A DNA stretch of 64,000 nt, from the NCBI GenBank assembly GCA_024516155.1, contig JAJJXM010000052.1, positions 420,116-484,115 of the forward strand, written 5' to 3'. Shown piece after piece: positions 24,908 through 42,010 of the stretch. The stretch is from Pyronema omphalodes (Eukaryota > Ascomycota > Pezizomycetes > Pezizales > Pyronemataceae). The notes beneath the pieces are model-generated. The model ran no database searches, was not told the origin of the DNA, and worked only from the letters and a program-made list of their open reading frames with translations. The translations under genes and the position numbers were made by a program. The stretch's first letter is position 1; each line of letters begins with the position of its first letter.

Positions 24908-25783
24908 GCGTTAGGAGTGATCGATTTATTCGAATTTGAAGTAGGAGATGAAGAATATTTTATATCTAACTCATACAAAAAAGAAAAAAAATCAAGACGA
25001 GCCTTATCACTCATACGCCTTGCGCTTAACTATGCGCCACGTCAACTCTATGAGTAAATTTCCTGCGGCTAACCCGATGTCTCTGTCGTTAACCTGAATA
25101 GCTTCATAGCTGGGACCTACCTGGTGCTTCGTTATAACTTTCTGTCATACATCATTGGTGAATTCGCATTATGTCCATATAATTAATGCAAATAATAGGG
25201 TTTTCAAGACAGGATTCCATTACACATTTTGGATGGATCCAGCATAGTTTGCATGGATTTAATGCGGCTTATGCAGCGAGCTTTTCAGGGATTTCGTGAA
25301 TCTTTGGGATGATCACAAAGCCAGAAGTGCGGTAGGTACGGGGGTTTCAAGAAAAAGATTCACCGAAGCACAGCAAATTGTATGGTATATGAGTATGTAT
25401 TTATGCATAGCCGCGGTGACAGAGGATTCTACTGGTTCAACAGAAAGATTTTCACATTCTAGGTTGTGAATCTGCAACAATTGATGGATGGCTAGAAAAT
25501 CAAAAACTTTGGCCCGTAATCTTGTCCTGGATCTTTTCCTGTTGCACCTGGCTTGATTGCTATATATTTACCCTTTCCTGGATGATACTCGGTCGAAATC
25601 TCACAGGCCCCTTGTTGATCCAGCGCGGAATTTGCCGATCCCCCTGCACCACCAAGATTGACTAATTGAGAAGCAGCGGGGGATAGTGAAATCCAGAGAT
25701 CTTCTAAAGTCTCCGGTTACCGACTCTAGGCAAGCCAGAGCGTTCCAAGAGCATTCCTCGCGTTGTCTTGAACATTTCCTTCA

Positions 25784-26824
25784 ATGCCCCCAAGAACGCG
25801 CCCCGATTCCAATCCAACGCCACGAGAAATGATGACCGAGACGTCGAAGCGCTCCAAACACAGCACTTCACCACCAGCACCTTCATCCAGAGATTCCAAC
25901 ACAAACGCCAGTCGACTCCGCGATAACCAGCGTCGTTCGCGTCTACGAAAAAAAGAATATCTTGCTTCTTTAGAAACGAAGTTCCAGGAATGCCAGCGAG
26001 CTGGTGTTGAAGCTTCTGTCGAGGTTCAAACAGCTGCGAAACGCGTTATTCGCGAAAATATTCGCCTTCGTGAACTCTTACGGTCCAAGGGCGTTACTGA
26101 CGCCGAGATCAACGGCTTCTTGAGGGGATCGGAGAATACCGGCAGCGCCTTTCCCGTGGACGATGCACTCAGGGCACTTTCAAGACGACCGTGCGACTCC
26201 AGCTCCGGTGATTGTGGCAGTGAGAAAAATGGAAAACAGAGTTGCACATCAATAGTCCAGCCAGAGCCCCAAAAAACAATTGATACTTCTTCGAATTATC
26301 AATGTCAATGCAAATCACAAATATACCAGTCGACTCAGCAGCATACAGACGGGGTTACCCAGATTGAATCGCCAATAAGTGCTATAGAGCTACCTCTTCA
26401 ACAGTCCCCTCCACTGCCCGTTACTCCGCCAGGGATTTTGCTTGAGCCACAGCGTTCGTCAATATCGCCAATTTTCCCAGCCGCAACTGCAGAATACAGA
26501 CAAAATTTACCACAACATGATCCTTATTCTTTCAATACCATTCCGAATCCATCACCAGCAATCTATCAGACTCCTCATGCCGTTACACCGCAGTTTTCCC
26601 CACCGCATCCCACTCAGCATCAAGAGTTTATCAATACCACGCGCATGAATGATTGCAACCAAGGTTCCGTTCCATGCGATATAGCAAGATCTATGATTAT
26701 GGAGTTGGCTCACGAGGAAGGTGTGGATGTCTTGACCCGGGAGTTCTGCCCACAAGGACCGTCACAAGGTTGTATGGTAAACACGGGTATTCTTTTCAGT
26801 GTAATGGATCGGACATGTGGTTAG
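25784..26824 (+). CDS. Fungal bZIP-type transcription factor
   Basis: This is an intronless frame of 346 residues. The basic region lies at about 42-58 (SRLRDNQRRSRLRKKEYL), with the invariant Asn48 and Ser-Arg pattern of bZIP proteins. It is followed by an amphipathic helix (SLETKFQECQRAGVEASVEVQTAAKRVIRENIRLRELL, split here by intervening polar residues) that stands in for the zipper. This layout is typical of a fungal subfamily in which the zipper is short and the C-terminus carries a conserved cysteine-containing block; here that block is PCDIARSMIMELAHEEGVD and CPQGPSQGCMVN near the end. The middle is rich in Gln, Pro and Ser, as in activation regions. It acts in the nucleus; target genes are unknown. 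The start is the first ATG in frame after stops. Confidence 0.85.
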   Translation: MPPRTRPDSNPTPREMMTETSKRSKHSTSPPAPSSRDSNTNASRLRDNQRRSRLRKKEYLASLETKFQECQRAGVEASVEVQTAAKRVIRENIRLRELLRSKGVTDAEINGFLRGSENTGSAFPVDDALRALSRRPCDSSSGDCGSEKNGKQSCTSIVQPEPQKTIDTSSNYQCQCKSQIYQSTQQHTDGVTQIESPISAIELPLQQSPPLPVTPPGILLEPQRSSISPIFPAATAEYRQNLPQHDPYSFNTIPNPSPAIYQTPHAVTPQFSPPHPTQHQEFINTTRMNDCNQGSVPCDIARSMIMELAHEEGVDVLTREFCPQGPSQGCMVNTGILFSVMDRTCG

Positions 26825-27777
26825 GAGGGCTGGGCAAACATATTGCTTCCTCAACGATGTTTTACTATCCATATACGATACATCCACAACGAGTCTAGAA
26901 TTTTCTTTAGCGTTTGTATTTCAGCAGTTTTCGGAGCGTATTTGAGAAGCATGATTTTTATTCCTTAATGCAGTGGGGTTTTTTTTTGTTTCGGCGTTAA
27001 ATTCGGCTTCAGACCGGTTGGGAAATTGTACGTACTACCCATGCGATACATGGACATAATCAATAGCATTTGGTAATACTAAACGAAAGTTTGCTACTAA
27101 ACGTTAGCACTGGTTTTCTCCAAACTTTGATCAAAGTTTTCCGAACGTGTAATATACTAATTCTGACACATTTCACCTGCAGGGACGGGTTGATCTGTGT
27201 GACCGTCAGAAATCGTATTTATGGGTGCATATACGTTGAATAATGGTAGGCCACGATGCGGTGATGGTTGCAAACGTGCTCTAGTATTGATAGGCCATAA
27301 ACCCCCGACATTATGCGGGGTTTGGCCGTGTCAATTCACCAGTCGATCTTTCTACTTTCTAATACATATTCCTGCCGGAAGGCAACTACTCGTGCCCGGA
27401 CTAGCAAATTATCATCGCAGCTTGGGTTTTGGAAGCTGCACACGCTACTCAGGCCAATTTGCGAGGTATGCGAGCCACATAAAAACAAGGCATATCGCAC
27501 AATCTTTTGAGGAAAAAAAAAAATAAAAAAAAAATAAAAAAACCATGACTCGAGGACACTAGATGAGGTTTGGAAGCTACCTGTGGTGTTACAAAAACAT
27601 ACTCGCGCCTACTGCCGTAAATTCAAATGGACGTGTCACCGGACCACTGGCGTCATGCATGGGGGCTTGTGGAGGATAACCGCAGTATTAACACGAAAGC
27701 AACAAGCCAAATTATCCAAACCATTATTGCCCTAGCCCTGCTCAACACATATGAAATAGAACTTCCATCCAAGACAA
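26825..27777. other. Intergenic region between bZIP and FAD-oxidase genes
   Basis: No gene is supported. An A-rich tract with TAAA units lies at 27512-27542. A 101-codon frame at 27221 ends in that tract and has no motif. Confidence 0.45.
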
Positions 27778-29818
<2,041 letters not shown>

Positions 29819-30564
29819 AGTTATCGTATAGTGTAGAGTGGAGTTAATGTAAATGAGGACTATGGAAGATATTGGATTTGATGAAGATAAGATTTATCTG
29901 GATTAGATATTACATAGCCCTTTTAAACAAATCGGATTCCCTGGAATACATAAAGTCAGACGCGGCAGATGAATTTGAAATATGGGTGGTTAGACGAGTG
30001 ATCTTCCGAGAAACCATGCTCATGATACAGAAGTGGTATTGCGGGGTATTGGAGGGGAATCTTGAATTGCCATAGTAGTAGATCTTCATGGATTTTACAG
30101 TAATCGGTGACTTCTTATATTGCCTTGTGTTTGCTTGAGTATGTTAATCTACAGCCTGATATCAAGTGTTCGCTTTGTGTACTAGGGTACGGCGCGGGTA
30201 ATATACTTAGCGCCCTATCCCAAGTGGAAATTCCAAATATCACAGATACAAGTATGCATTCGAGTGGATTATCCGGGAATTCCACCGGCAGACCAGGAGC
30301 AAAGCGGCCTGGTAATCATCTGGCGATAACAGACAGGCAAGTACGTATAGAGCCCTGTGTATATAGTACAAATCAATTCAAATATTACAACCGCCCAATA
30401 ATGGGTAGCAATTTACGAACGCGTCAATTATATAAACTCCGCAACATAGCATATAAACAGTAATCCGCAAATTAATAACACTAACAATACCTTGAAACTA
30501 TACTATCAAAAGTAGTACGACTAAAACATAACACCCAATCAACTCCATTAAGTAAGATACGTAA
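29819..30564. other. Intergenic region, no gene seen
   Basis: This AT-rich spacer lies between the start of the oxidase gene and the 3' end of IML1. It carries several TATA-like words and no recognisable frame. Confidence 0.4.
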
Positions 30565-33500
30565 CTACTTCCCAAGCAAAAACTCGCCAAGTCCTTCTTC
30601 CCCACTCACACTCCCCAATCTCCCTGTTCCCATAACATGTACACCAGTCGCTCCAACAATCGGACTTCCCATCTTCACCACTCCCACCGGGGCAATGATC
30701 GGACTGTCCCACCTGCCACCAACCAAAGGTTTCGGGCTTCTTTGCCTCAAAACATCTTCATAGAAAGCTCTTAATTTATCAGGATCTGTTAAAAACATTT
30801 CCATTTCACCCTTGATAGCCTCTGGCGTGGGGGGCTGCTCCTCTGCACTACCACCACCGTTACCTCTCTGTGCTGGGGGGTGTGAGATACGCGGGGTGTA
30901 GGCTCGATTTGACATCATGTAGAAATCCCCGGTGTCAGAGAGCTGGCAGAACACAACCCCGGATCGGTGGATATATTGTGTCCAGTTATAGTCTAGATTT
31001 CCCCAGGAATATTTCACCTCCACATCCTCGGGGAAGTTGCTGGCGGCTTCGGTGTCGAGGACAAAGTTGAATTTCTTGAGGATGAGTTTATGGTATAGCC
31101 AAGGATCTTGGGGTTGGGATGTCTGAAGTGGTGAGAGGATTGTCGAGTATTCCATGTTTTCGTTGGAAATGGTGGATACGGAAGGATGAGGAGACGGGGG
31201 CGGAGGGGGAGAAAGTGCTAGCTTGATAATTGATGGGGCACGGAAGAGGTTGGTATTGGGGATCCGTGATACCTCATCGATTGGAACTTGTACAAGCTTA
31301 AGTCCGTAGCGATCCATAGTGCGAGCCCAAGATGTAAGGCAGTCCGCGATGAGTTTACTAGTTGTACCCATCCAGTCGATTCGGAGGTGGTAGCAATTGT
31401 CGGGGTTGTGTAGACGATCGTAATGAAGAGTGATGACTTCAGGTCGGTAACTCTTTCTGCCGGGATCGACGTCGAATTTCATGGACTTTGACAGGTCTAC
31501 TTCCGCTTTCTTCTTGGGGTTTGAGAGTGTAGGGGTAGTCGAGGACATTGAGTCTTCCGTCAACATGGTACTGGAGCGTGACCGCTGCCGATAAAGAGGA
31601 GATGAAATGGAGGCGGTTTCAGCCGTCGATGGAGTAGGGGGTACAGATTTTTCACTCTTAAAGCTGGATAGCCACCCACTCTTAGAGGATGGTCTAGGCG
31701 GGTTCGCATATGGTTCTGTAATACGATAGAAGTAGTTTCCGTCCCGGAACTCGTGGCGACCGTCGACGTGCTGAAATAATCCGTGGTCATACAAGTCTTT
31801 GCCCACTGCTTCGGCTTCCTGACGAGTATTGACGTCTTTGAAGTTTTCCACAATCCAGGTTACCATCTCTTCCCCAATGAAGCAGTTGCTATGAGTTCTC
31901 AGGTGCCATCTTCTGTCGTAAAACTTTGGACCACGTGGACCCTGGAGTTCTTGAGCAATTGCTTTGTAGTCCAAGTTTTTGGAATCAAAGGTTTCTGTAG
32001 TCAATAGCTGGCTTCGACGCATATGACCATCAGTGTCCGGAATAAATAAGGTTTCTAACTCTTGTGCAACAGCAACTGAGGGATCGACAGTCTTATAGAG
32101 AATTTGAAGAGGGTTGGTCTCTTTGCTCTTTTGTCGTGGGTTGGTTTGACGTTCGTAGTGACGCTCATCCGGTGGTATGTAACGGTTACGCTGAAAGATC
32201 ATTGTCAACCGTCTGATACCCTCAAGATGTACCTCCTCGTCATTGAGCTCAGTGCTAGAGCCAGTAATCTGACCACGGCGCGCAGATTCCGGCGGCTCCA
32301 CTGGAATTAGAACAAATCTGGCACGCCAATATCGCAATTGATCGCGGAGGATATCTTCGTAACCGGCGATGTACTGGTCCGCATAGTTCCAGTTGTAGTC
32401 ACTGACGGGTTGATGGAAGTTCGTCCTCACAGGACTGTAAGTAGGTTTTAGCAGCGTCTTGATGTAGCTGGTATACTCATCATTCCCGTACTTTTTTGTT
32501 TGCAAAGCATTGGCGGGTTTGCGGATGTATCGTTTGACCTCCACATTATAGTGCTCATCACATATTAGCTGATGTATCTGTGAACCACGACTCATAAAAC
32601 AGGACGAACCCGGAGTTCCCATGTAATTATGCCCATAAATCTCCTGTTGCCCACCTCTACCTTGTGTTGCTTCAGTCACTCTGCTACCGACGACAATCTG
32701 GAAGCCCTGTGTTAGACGGAGAGCAATCATGGCCCGGACCAGTGCTTCGCGGTTTCCGGCGCTTTCTCCGAGTTCGTAATCGGAGTTCTGCGAGATGACA
32801 TAAGGGCTCTCTTGGTATTCTGTGGCCAGTTGTTCCGCTGTAGGAAAGTGTTCGGTAGTGAGAGGCAGTAATGCCGGGGTGCATAGACTCTTCCATTTCA
32901 CAGAAGCCATCTTAACACGTTTTGGGAATACGTGATGCCATGGACGCCATTGATTGACTACCGCATGAGCATTCTTCTTGGGGTTGCTTGGGTTGAGAAC
33001 CTGAACCCATGGTGCAATCGCTGACGTTGGCGACACTGTAAGTGGAATGCTGGCTGTTTTGTCAGCATTTGCAGCAAAGTCGTTTCGTGGTCCTGCTGGG
33101 CGACTGAGTGAGGATGCTGCTTTTAATTCCAGATCACGGATACCGAGTGCTCTATGTTCTAATGGTGATCCAACAAAGCTTCGTCTTCTGTCTTTATCAC
33201 GTGCTGCGGCCTCAAGTGAACTTGTTGTAATACTCGATCCCGTGATGGATATCGGACGAGTACCCCAACTAGACTGAGGTTTCTCGGGGCTCTCATAAAA
33301 TTTACCATCCCTTCCAATACTGCCTCTCGGCGAAAGCGGACCAGTACTCTTTGGAGAGACAAGACTATGTTCACTGGTATCAAAGCCTCTAGTAACCATT
33401 GTCCCAAGTCCTGTAACGTCTGTGGTAGTCGCTGCTTTTGCCGCAGACTTTGTTGCGCCTCCCCAGGCCTTGAAGCCAAAGCTAATCTGTCTCAGACGAG

Positions 33501-36082
33501 CCGCGGGTCTTCCTAACAAGCCACCACCAAGACTACTTGAAGCAACAGGAGTTTCAGTGGAAGTTATTATCAACGGTGGTGGTTTAGGTTCGTCAGGGCT
33601 TTCCAATTCCGGTCGCCGTTCCTTCATCTTTCTGTCAAAGAAGCCGGATCGTGACGACACCGGCCTCGTGGCATCGCCGCGGAAACTGGTACCGAGAACT
33701 GTGACTTCTTCTTCGAGAGTTTGGAGAATTTTTGCTGGTTCATCGCTATTGCTTTTGCGTTCAGCAGCCTGACGCATCACTTCCTGGAACACAGGTAATG
33801 GCCGAAAAGCGGCATCATCATAAAGATCCATCCAGCCAAAATTATCGTCTTTCCAACGCTCTCTTCTCTTTCTATCAGATTCTTTAGAGGCGGTATCTGG
33901 TGGAGGGCCTTCTTCGGGACCTGGTTGCCAAAGGGGATTGCCATGGAGGAATGGTATAGTAATGCATGAAGTCTCATTCTCAACTATGCCCATCATCTGC
34001 AGCTCATAGATCTTGCATCGTGCCCTAAAGGTTTGAATAGCCTTCTTTTTCTGGGCTTTGGAGTCCTTTTTCTTGATGCCATCACCAGTACCAGGCCCTC
34101 GACCGCGTCGGGTTTTCTTCTCCGATGATGAAGACCAGAAAGATATATCAATCCAGTGAGGCATGGCATAAACCCACTCGCCAGGCTGGGGCTGCTGTTG
34201 GCCTTGCTTTGGAGGTGACATTCCTGCTCGCATCGAGTTTTCATCGGCAGATTGGTGTGCTGGGGTGGGATTCCGGTATCGGAAGAGCGGAACTGTGTGT
34301 AGCGGAGCCTTACTCAAGCAGACGAGGTCAATTCCCATGCCATTAGCAATTAGACCTTCAGTTGTAGCCTTCAGCATCTCATAGTCGACTTCAAATAGAC
34401 CGGTTCCCGGAGTAACCAGAACAATTGAGACTCCAGTACGCATGAGGTCGACATCAATGTGAGTGCGAGAAAACTGGATGGTTGCAAGATTAATAGCCTC
34501 GAGGATATTTCCATGTATGGCTGAGGAAGGTCGACCAGTGATGATAGTTTTTGCTCGGCCAGACTTTGCAGGTGGTAAGCGTGGTGATTGACCAGGCGTT
34601 GCTCCAGAAGGACGGAGTTTATCAACTGGAAGCATAGCAGGTGTACCTGGCCTCGAGGCGATACTAGCGGCCGATGAGGCGGGCGGAGTAAGATCCATTA
34701 CTACACCATCCGAGGAATCCTCAGAAGGAACCGGCTGCACCAAGACGTCCCTCAAAAATATGGTAAATTCCCTCTTGAGTTTGTCGAGGATAACAGTCCA
34801 ATCGATACTGCCCATATTGGATATTACCACACGGAAGAAATCCCGGTATCGTCGGCCTTCACCAACCTCAATACCACCAGGTGTTCCCATAAACTCTTCC
34901 CCGTCAGGGCCTTCCGTAGAAACAATACCAACGGGCTCGCCATTTTCGTAAACTATCCGAGTAAAAAGAACAATGGAAACTAAGTGATTGGCATTTAACC
35001 GTCGGAAACGTTTAAAGAGTTCCGGTAGGAAGCCGTTGATCAGCTTATTAAACATGACTTCACCTCCGACACCACCGGTACCTCCAGTCATGCCATTGTC
35101 GCTATTGTCATCGGCATCACCACCATCGTATGTATCGAAGTGCCACATCTCACGACTCATTTGGATAAAAATAACGTGCCGTGAAGATTCGGAACGGAAT
35201 ATTGGGACTGTCCTCGGCGAAAAATAGGCAGACCTCACTTTGTCCCCTCGTACCCATACATTTCCGACAGTAGCACGGATAGAGTTGATGAATAAAAGCT
35301 TTTGTGATTTGTACGGACAGGTACCGGAGAGAAGAGCAGTTGTTAGTCGCCAGATATCACTACGGGTAACGTATTGGTCCCGGATAAATATTTCGACGTG
35401 GGAGGCTTCGTGTTGGGGTTTGTCCACCTGCTCTGGTTATCAACAATGGCCACTATCATATTGTTTAGAAAAGAGAGAGCTACAATTGAGACTTTCACAG
35501 TGGCTCTAGAAGGAAATCCAAACATGGTGGCTACATGGCTGGCGAGAGAAATCTAAACAGTCAGGTATGCAATTCGGTCAATACGGCGATCGAAGAGCTA
35601 AATACCTGAACGTTAAGCTTCCTCTGAGATTCCTCCAACTCCCGGATAACAAATAAAAACACCGGCTCCTCCTGTGCTGTTGAAAGATCATTCTTTGGTC
35701 GCTCTTCCTCGATCATTGATCCTGTGTAGCTTCCCTTCCGTCGCATAGGACGTCTGTCGGCAAGCAGCGAACCACTGCCATTGTCTGACGCATGACCATT
35801 CCCATTTCCAGTTGAGTAGCCTTCAGTAGGCAGATTATTTGTGGTAGCAGATGTCGCTTGAGGTACGAGTCGAACTTCTGCAACATCTCCGGGTTTTGCG
35901 ACGCCGGGTGGGAACAAATCGTAATTGAGAACAGTTTCGTGTTTCGAAAGAGACCCACTGGCATCAGGATCGTGAATCCATAGTGTTAATGTCCTGGTAT
36001 TTGGCGCACCATGGGTTCCACCACCAAAGGTGGCGTAGGACGTTGAGGGGGGATAGAGGTTTGTGGTTGAAGGGCGCGACAT
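30565..36082 (-). CDS. IML1: Iml1 / DEPDC5, SEACIT-GATOR1 subunit
   Basis: Iml1 is the large subunit of the SEACIT (GATOR1) complex with Npr2 and Npr3. The complex promotes GTP hydrolysis on the Gtr/Rag GTPases at the vacuole and so restrains TORC1 under amino-acid limitation. Three exons (36082-35606, 35552-35484 and 35427-30565) join in phase 0 to 1802 residues, normal for fungal orthologues. The N-terminal domain carries LWIHDPDASGSLSK, then HVATMFGFPSRATV and HEASHVEIFIRDQYVTRSDIWRL, and the Iml1 core block lies near residues 290-420. A Ser/Pro-rich linker sits at about 740-960. A DEP domain at roughly 1340-1415 includes WHLRTHSNCFIGEEMVTWIVE and ends in RDGNYFYRI. The C-terminal domain (CYHLRIDWMGTTSKLIADC, then LVLDTEAASNFPEDVEVKYSW) is also present. 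It shares its promoter with MCM6. Confidence 0.95.
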
Positions 36083-36663
36083 TTCAAGGTAATTGTGGAT
36101 GCCTGTATAGAAGATGCGCCAGCTTCAGCAGCGATGGATTCGAGTTACGCAAGTTAGAGGTAAATTTGGCTTTCAGAGAGCGCGTTTTGCAAAGACGCAA
36201 ATGGTCATTTTGTGGCGATTGGACGTGTTTAAGCGGTGATTTCCATGTTATGCGTTGTAAAAGTTGAGTTTCGTGATTTCGGTGAAGGTGGGGATATCTC
36301 GATTTCAAGGGCGACGGCGACTGAAGAGCACCGTCACACTAGCCACATTGAAAGCCACACCGACGCCACACCTGTACCCCACCAGATAACACGGAGCAGC
36401 ATTCTTCGGCAGAAAATTGATTGATCTGATAATCTTTGAGATAAAAGATAAGATAGTTGCTGATATGTCAAATTGTCAATTCGTTCACGTGACTGACGCG
36501 AATTCACTCTACACGGTCTCCCCACTTTTCCCTAAACAAAACCAATACGCGCCAAACCTCAAATCTGTCCATCGCCCTTTATCAAAGGGCTACCGACACA
36601 ACACCTACATACCTCCTAATAAACGGCCTTACGAATTTACGAATAATCTAATCCGCCAAAAAA
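36083..36663. promoter_or_regulatory. Divergent promoter of IML1 and MCM6
   Basis: This 581-bp spacer lies between two oppositely transcribed start codons. On the MCM6 side it has ACGCGA (36496-36501) beside CACGTG (36486-36491), ACGCGC (36547-36552), and an overlapping GCGCCAAA (36549-36556) that matches an E2F/MBF-type half site, 108 bp before the MCM6 ATG. These ACGCG cores are what G1/S regulators of the MBF type bind in yeasts. Function here is inferred. Confidence 0.5.
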
Positions 36664-39596
<2,933 letters not shown>

Positions 39597-40529
39597 AGAT
39601 TGAGTATTTAGCGATTTGGGGAAAAAGTCTAGATGGGAAAAATATCTGGGTTGAGCTTTTTGTAGTTATATTGATACCTTTTTTTTTATTCAGTTGGTGG
39701 ATTATTACACATGAAATCTGATACTCTCTTGCCTTCGTGATAACGTGTTTGGTGTTGTTTATTAGTAGTCAATCATAACCCAGTTCAAACATTAGATCCT
39801 TAGAAGCTTTCTTTTTGGGAAAAAAGTTCCTCGTCTTCTTATTAGCGGAGATATTGATACCGTCCTCTCAAGATATTACTGTGCATATTGAAATACCAGT
39901 AAGCCGGAAGCTCACCTTCCGCAAGGGCATGAGTGGGGGCTTTGCTACGGCGTTGAGGGCTTCTCCGGATTTCTAATCAACTTATGTGGTTGGCATCCGA
40001 CACACACGAGAGCTTTGTCAGAACCTAATTGTATTCTTTTCAGAGGGGAGACTTCCGCATCATTAGGCAGTTGATGTGATATTTGAGAAGTGCAATGAGC
40101 TCGTCCGGAGTCCTGATTTTGGGGGTTGTCGTGTAGTACCCTGGTGATTTCAGATGAATTTAGCATTGCATTCACCAACCCATTCTGAATCACCACAACG
40201 TAGAAAACCTCAAAAATTCACTCTCAACCTTTCCGATCTACGCTCGATATCTTGAAATTAGGCTTCACGATGCGCGGGCTCTCCGAGATTCCCGCCCTTC
40301 CCCGCTGAACCGAGGATATGGGGAGCGGGGGATCGGCGCGAGCTAAAATACGATGCCCCACTTCACAATGGCGGGGGGAGGGGGAGGGCGGACTTGGACA
40401 TACCGCTAAAACGCGTGTAGATAAACAGTCCCTCATCTCTCATCGCAGATCTCATCTCTTCCCTTCGTATCGCGGTTCTTTCGTGGTATATTACAATTCC
40501 AAACAGCTTCATACATATCAACCTTCCAA
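39597..40529. other. Intergenic region with promoter of the CE4 gene
   Basis: This is the 3' flank of MCM6 and then the upstream region of the deacetylase gene. A G-rich stretch lies at about 40369-40388. No further gene was recognised. Confidence 0.45.
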
Positions 40530-41741
40530 ATGGGAAACAAGAAGAGTACGTTTCCAACATTTTCTCAGCTTTCGAAAGCTGCGGGACCCATTACGTCATA
40601 GATCATGAGCGCTAACATATCGCCAACTCAACAGGAGTTCTCTGCACTTATGGTGTTGATGTCGACGCTGTTGCTGGATGGCTAGGATCCTACGGAGGAG
40701 AGGATTCCACTTCTGATATCTCCCGTGGAATGTTCGCCGGAACCGTTGGAACCCGCCGTATGTTGAAGCTCTTTGAGAAATACAACATCAAGGCAACCTG
40801 GTTTATTCCCGGTCACTCTTTGGAGACCTTCCCCGAGGAGTCTGCTATGATCCGTGATCAGGGACATGAGATGTCAATCCCCCTATTCTGAGAAATGCAG
40901 CGGCAAGAAAATGCTGATTATTTATGAAGTGGTCTTCACGGCTACTCCCACGAAAACCCCGTCGACATGAGCTGGGAGCAGCAGCGCGACGTCTTAGACA
41001 AGTCTTACCGTCTTCTCACTGAATTCTGCGGAAAGCCACCCCGCGGAAACGTCGTCCCTTGGTGGGAGTGTTCAAAGGAAGGAACCGAGCTCCTCTTGAA
41101 ATATGGAATTGAATACGACCACTCGATGTCCCACCACGATTGCCAGGCGTACTGGCTACGCAACACCGATAACTGGACCAAGATTGATTACACAAAGAAG
41201 GCAGATGAGTGGATGAAGCCTCTTACTAAAGGAGAGGAGACTGGGTTGGTAGAGATTCCTGCAAACTGGTACATCGATGGTGCGTTACATCCCATAATCT
41301 TTCATTGTAGACTCTGACTGACGGTTACATTTAGACCTTCCCCCTATGATGTTCATCAAGAAGAACGCCAACTCCCACGGTTGGGTCAACCCTCGTGATA
41401 TCGAGGACATCTGGCGGGACCACTTCGATTACTTCTACCGTGAATATGATGAGTTCATTTTCCCCATCACCTGTCACCCTGATGTCTCAGGTCGTCCCCA
41501 TGTCTTACTTATGCATGAGCGTTTGATTGAGCACATCAACAAGCATGAGGGTGTCGAATGGGTTACTATGGAGCAGATTTGCGATGAGTTTAAGAGCAAA
41601 AACCCATACCCGGCTGGTGCTATGTTGCCCTCCCCGGCTGGAGAGGCGATGAAGAAGAGACCTGAGGTTGAGAAACCTAAGGTGGCTGAGAATGGAGAGA
41701 CGCAAAATGGGGAGACAAAAAAGGTTGTGGTTCAGGCGTAG
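40530..41741 (+). CDS. Polysaccharide deacetylase, CE4 family (PgdA-like)
   Basis: This metal-dependent hydrolase belongs to the fungal cytosolic-type branch of the CE4 (NodB) fold that resembles Helicobacter PgdA. Members act on acetylated sugars or on cyclic imide-like compounds, so the substrate is open. Four exons (40530-40545, 40635-40872, 40930-41279 and 41335-41741) join in frame to 336 residues. The first exon is only 16 nt. The catalytic or metal Asp residues are in [11 protein letters not shown] (Asp14/Asp16). The metal histidines are in HGYSH (His88, His92). Downstream conserved words include [42 protein letters not shown] and [20 protein letters not shown]. There is no signal peptide, so a cytosolic site is likely. 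The C-terminal 35 residues are a charged tail with a repeated NGET. Confidence 0.9.
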
Positions 41742-42010
41742 GGCATCATACGAAATGCAAGTATGAGACATGTTTTGTTTATATAGCACTCCGATATCAA
41801 AATACCATTCAAATACAGCTTTTTATCTATGATAATCGTATGTGTTTATGTAGACTAGACTAATGCAACAATTTCTGGCATCCAGCCACGCAGTGCAATA
41901 GCAAATGATGATATATCTCCTGAATTCTAGGACTAGCGCTAAACCTCAGACAAACTTATTATCATATATCTAGAAGAAAAATCTGCTAATATTACAATTA
42001 CACTCATCAT

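Larger units (their letters stand above)
19778..25783. other. Gene-poor region with low-complexity tracts
   Basis: The left part (19778-20550) is the leader and promoter side of the coiled-coil gene and carries a CT-rich microsatellite at about 20320-20400. The remainder has homopolymer tracts (listed separately) and one likely pseudogene at 24408-24907. No other coding region could be supported. A 113-codon frame at 23831 has no recognisable motif. Confidence 0.45.
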
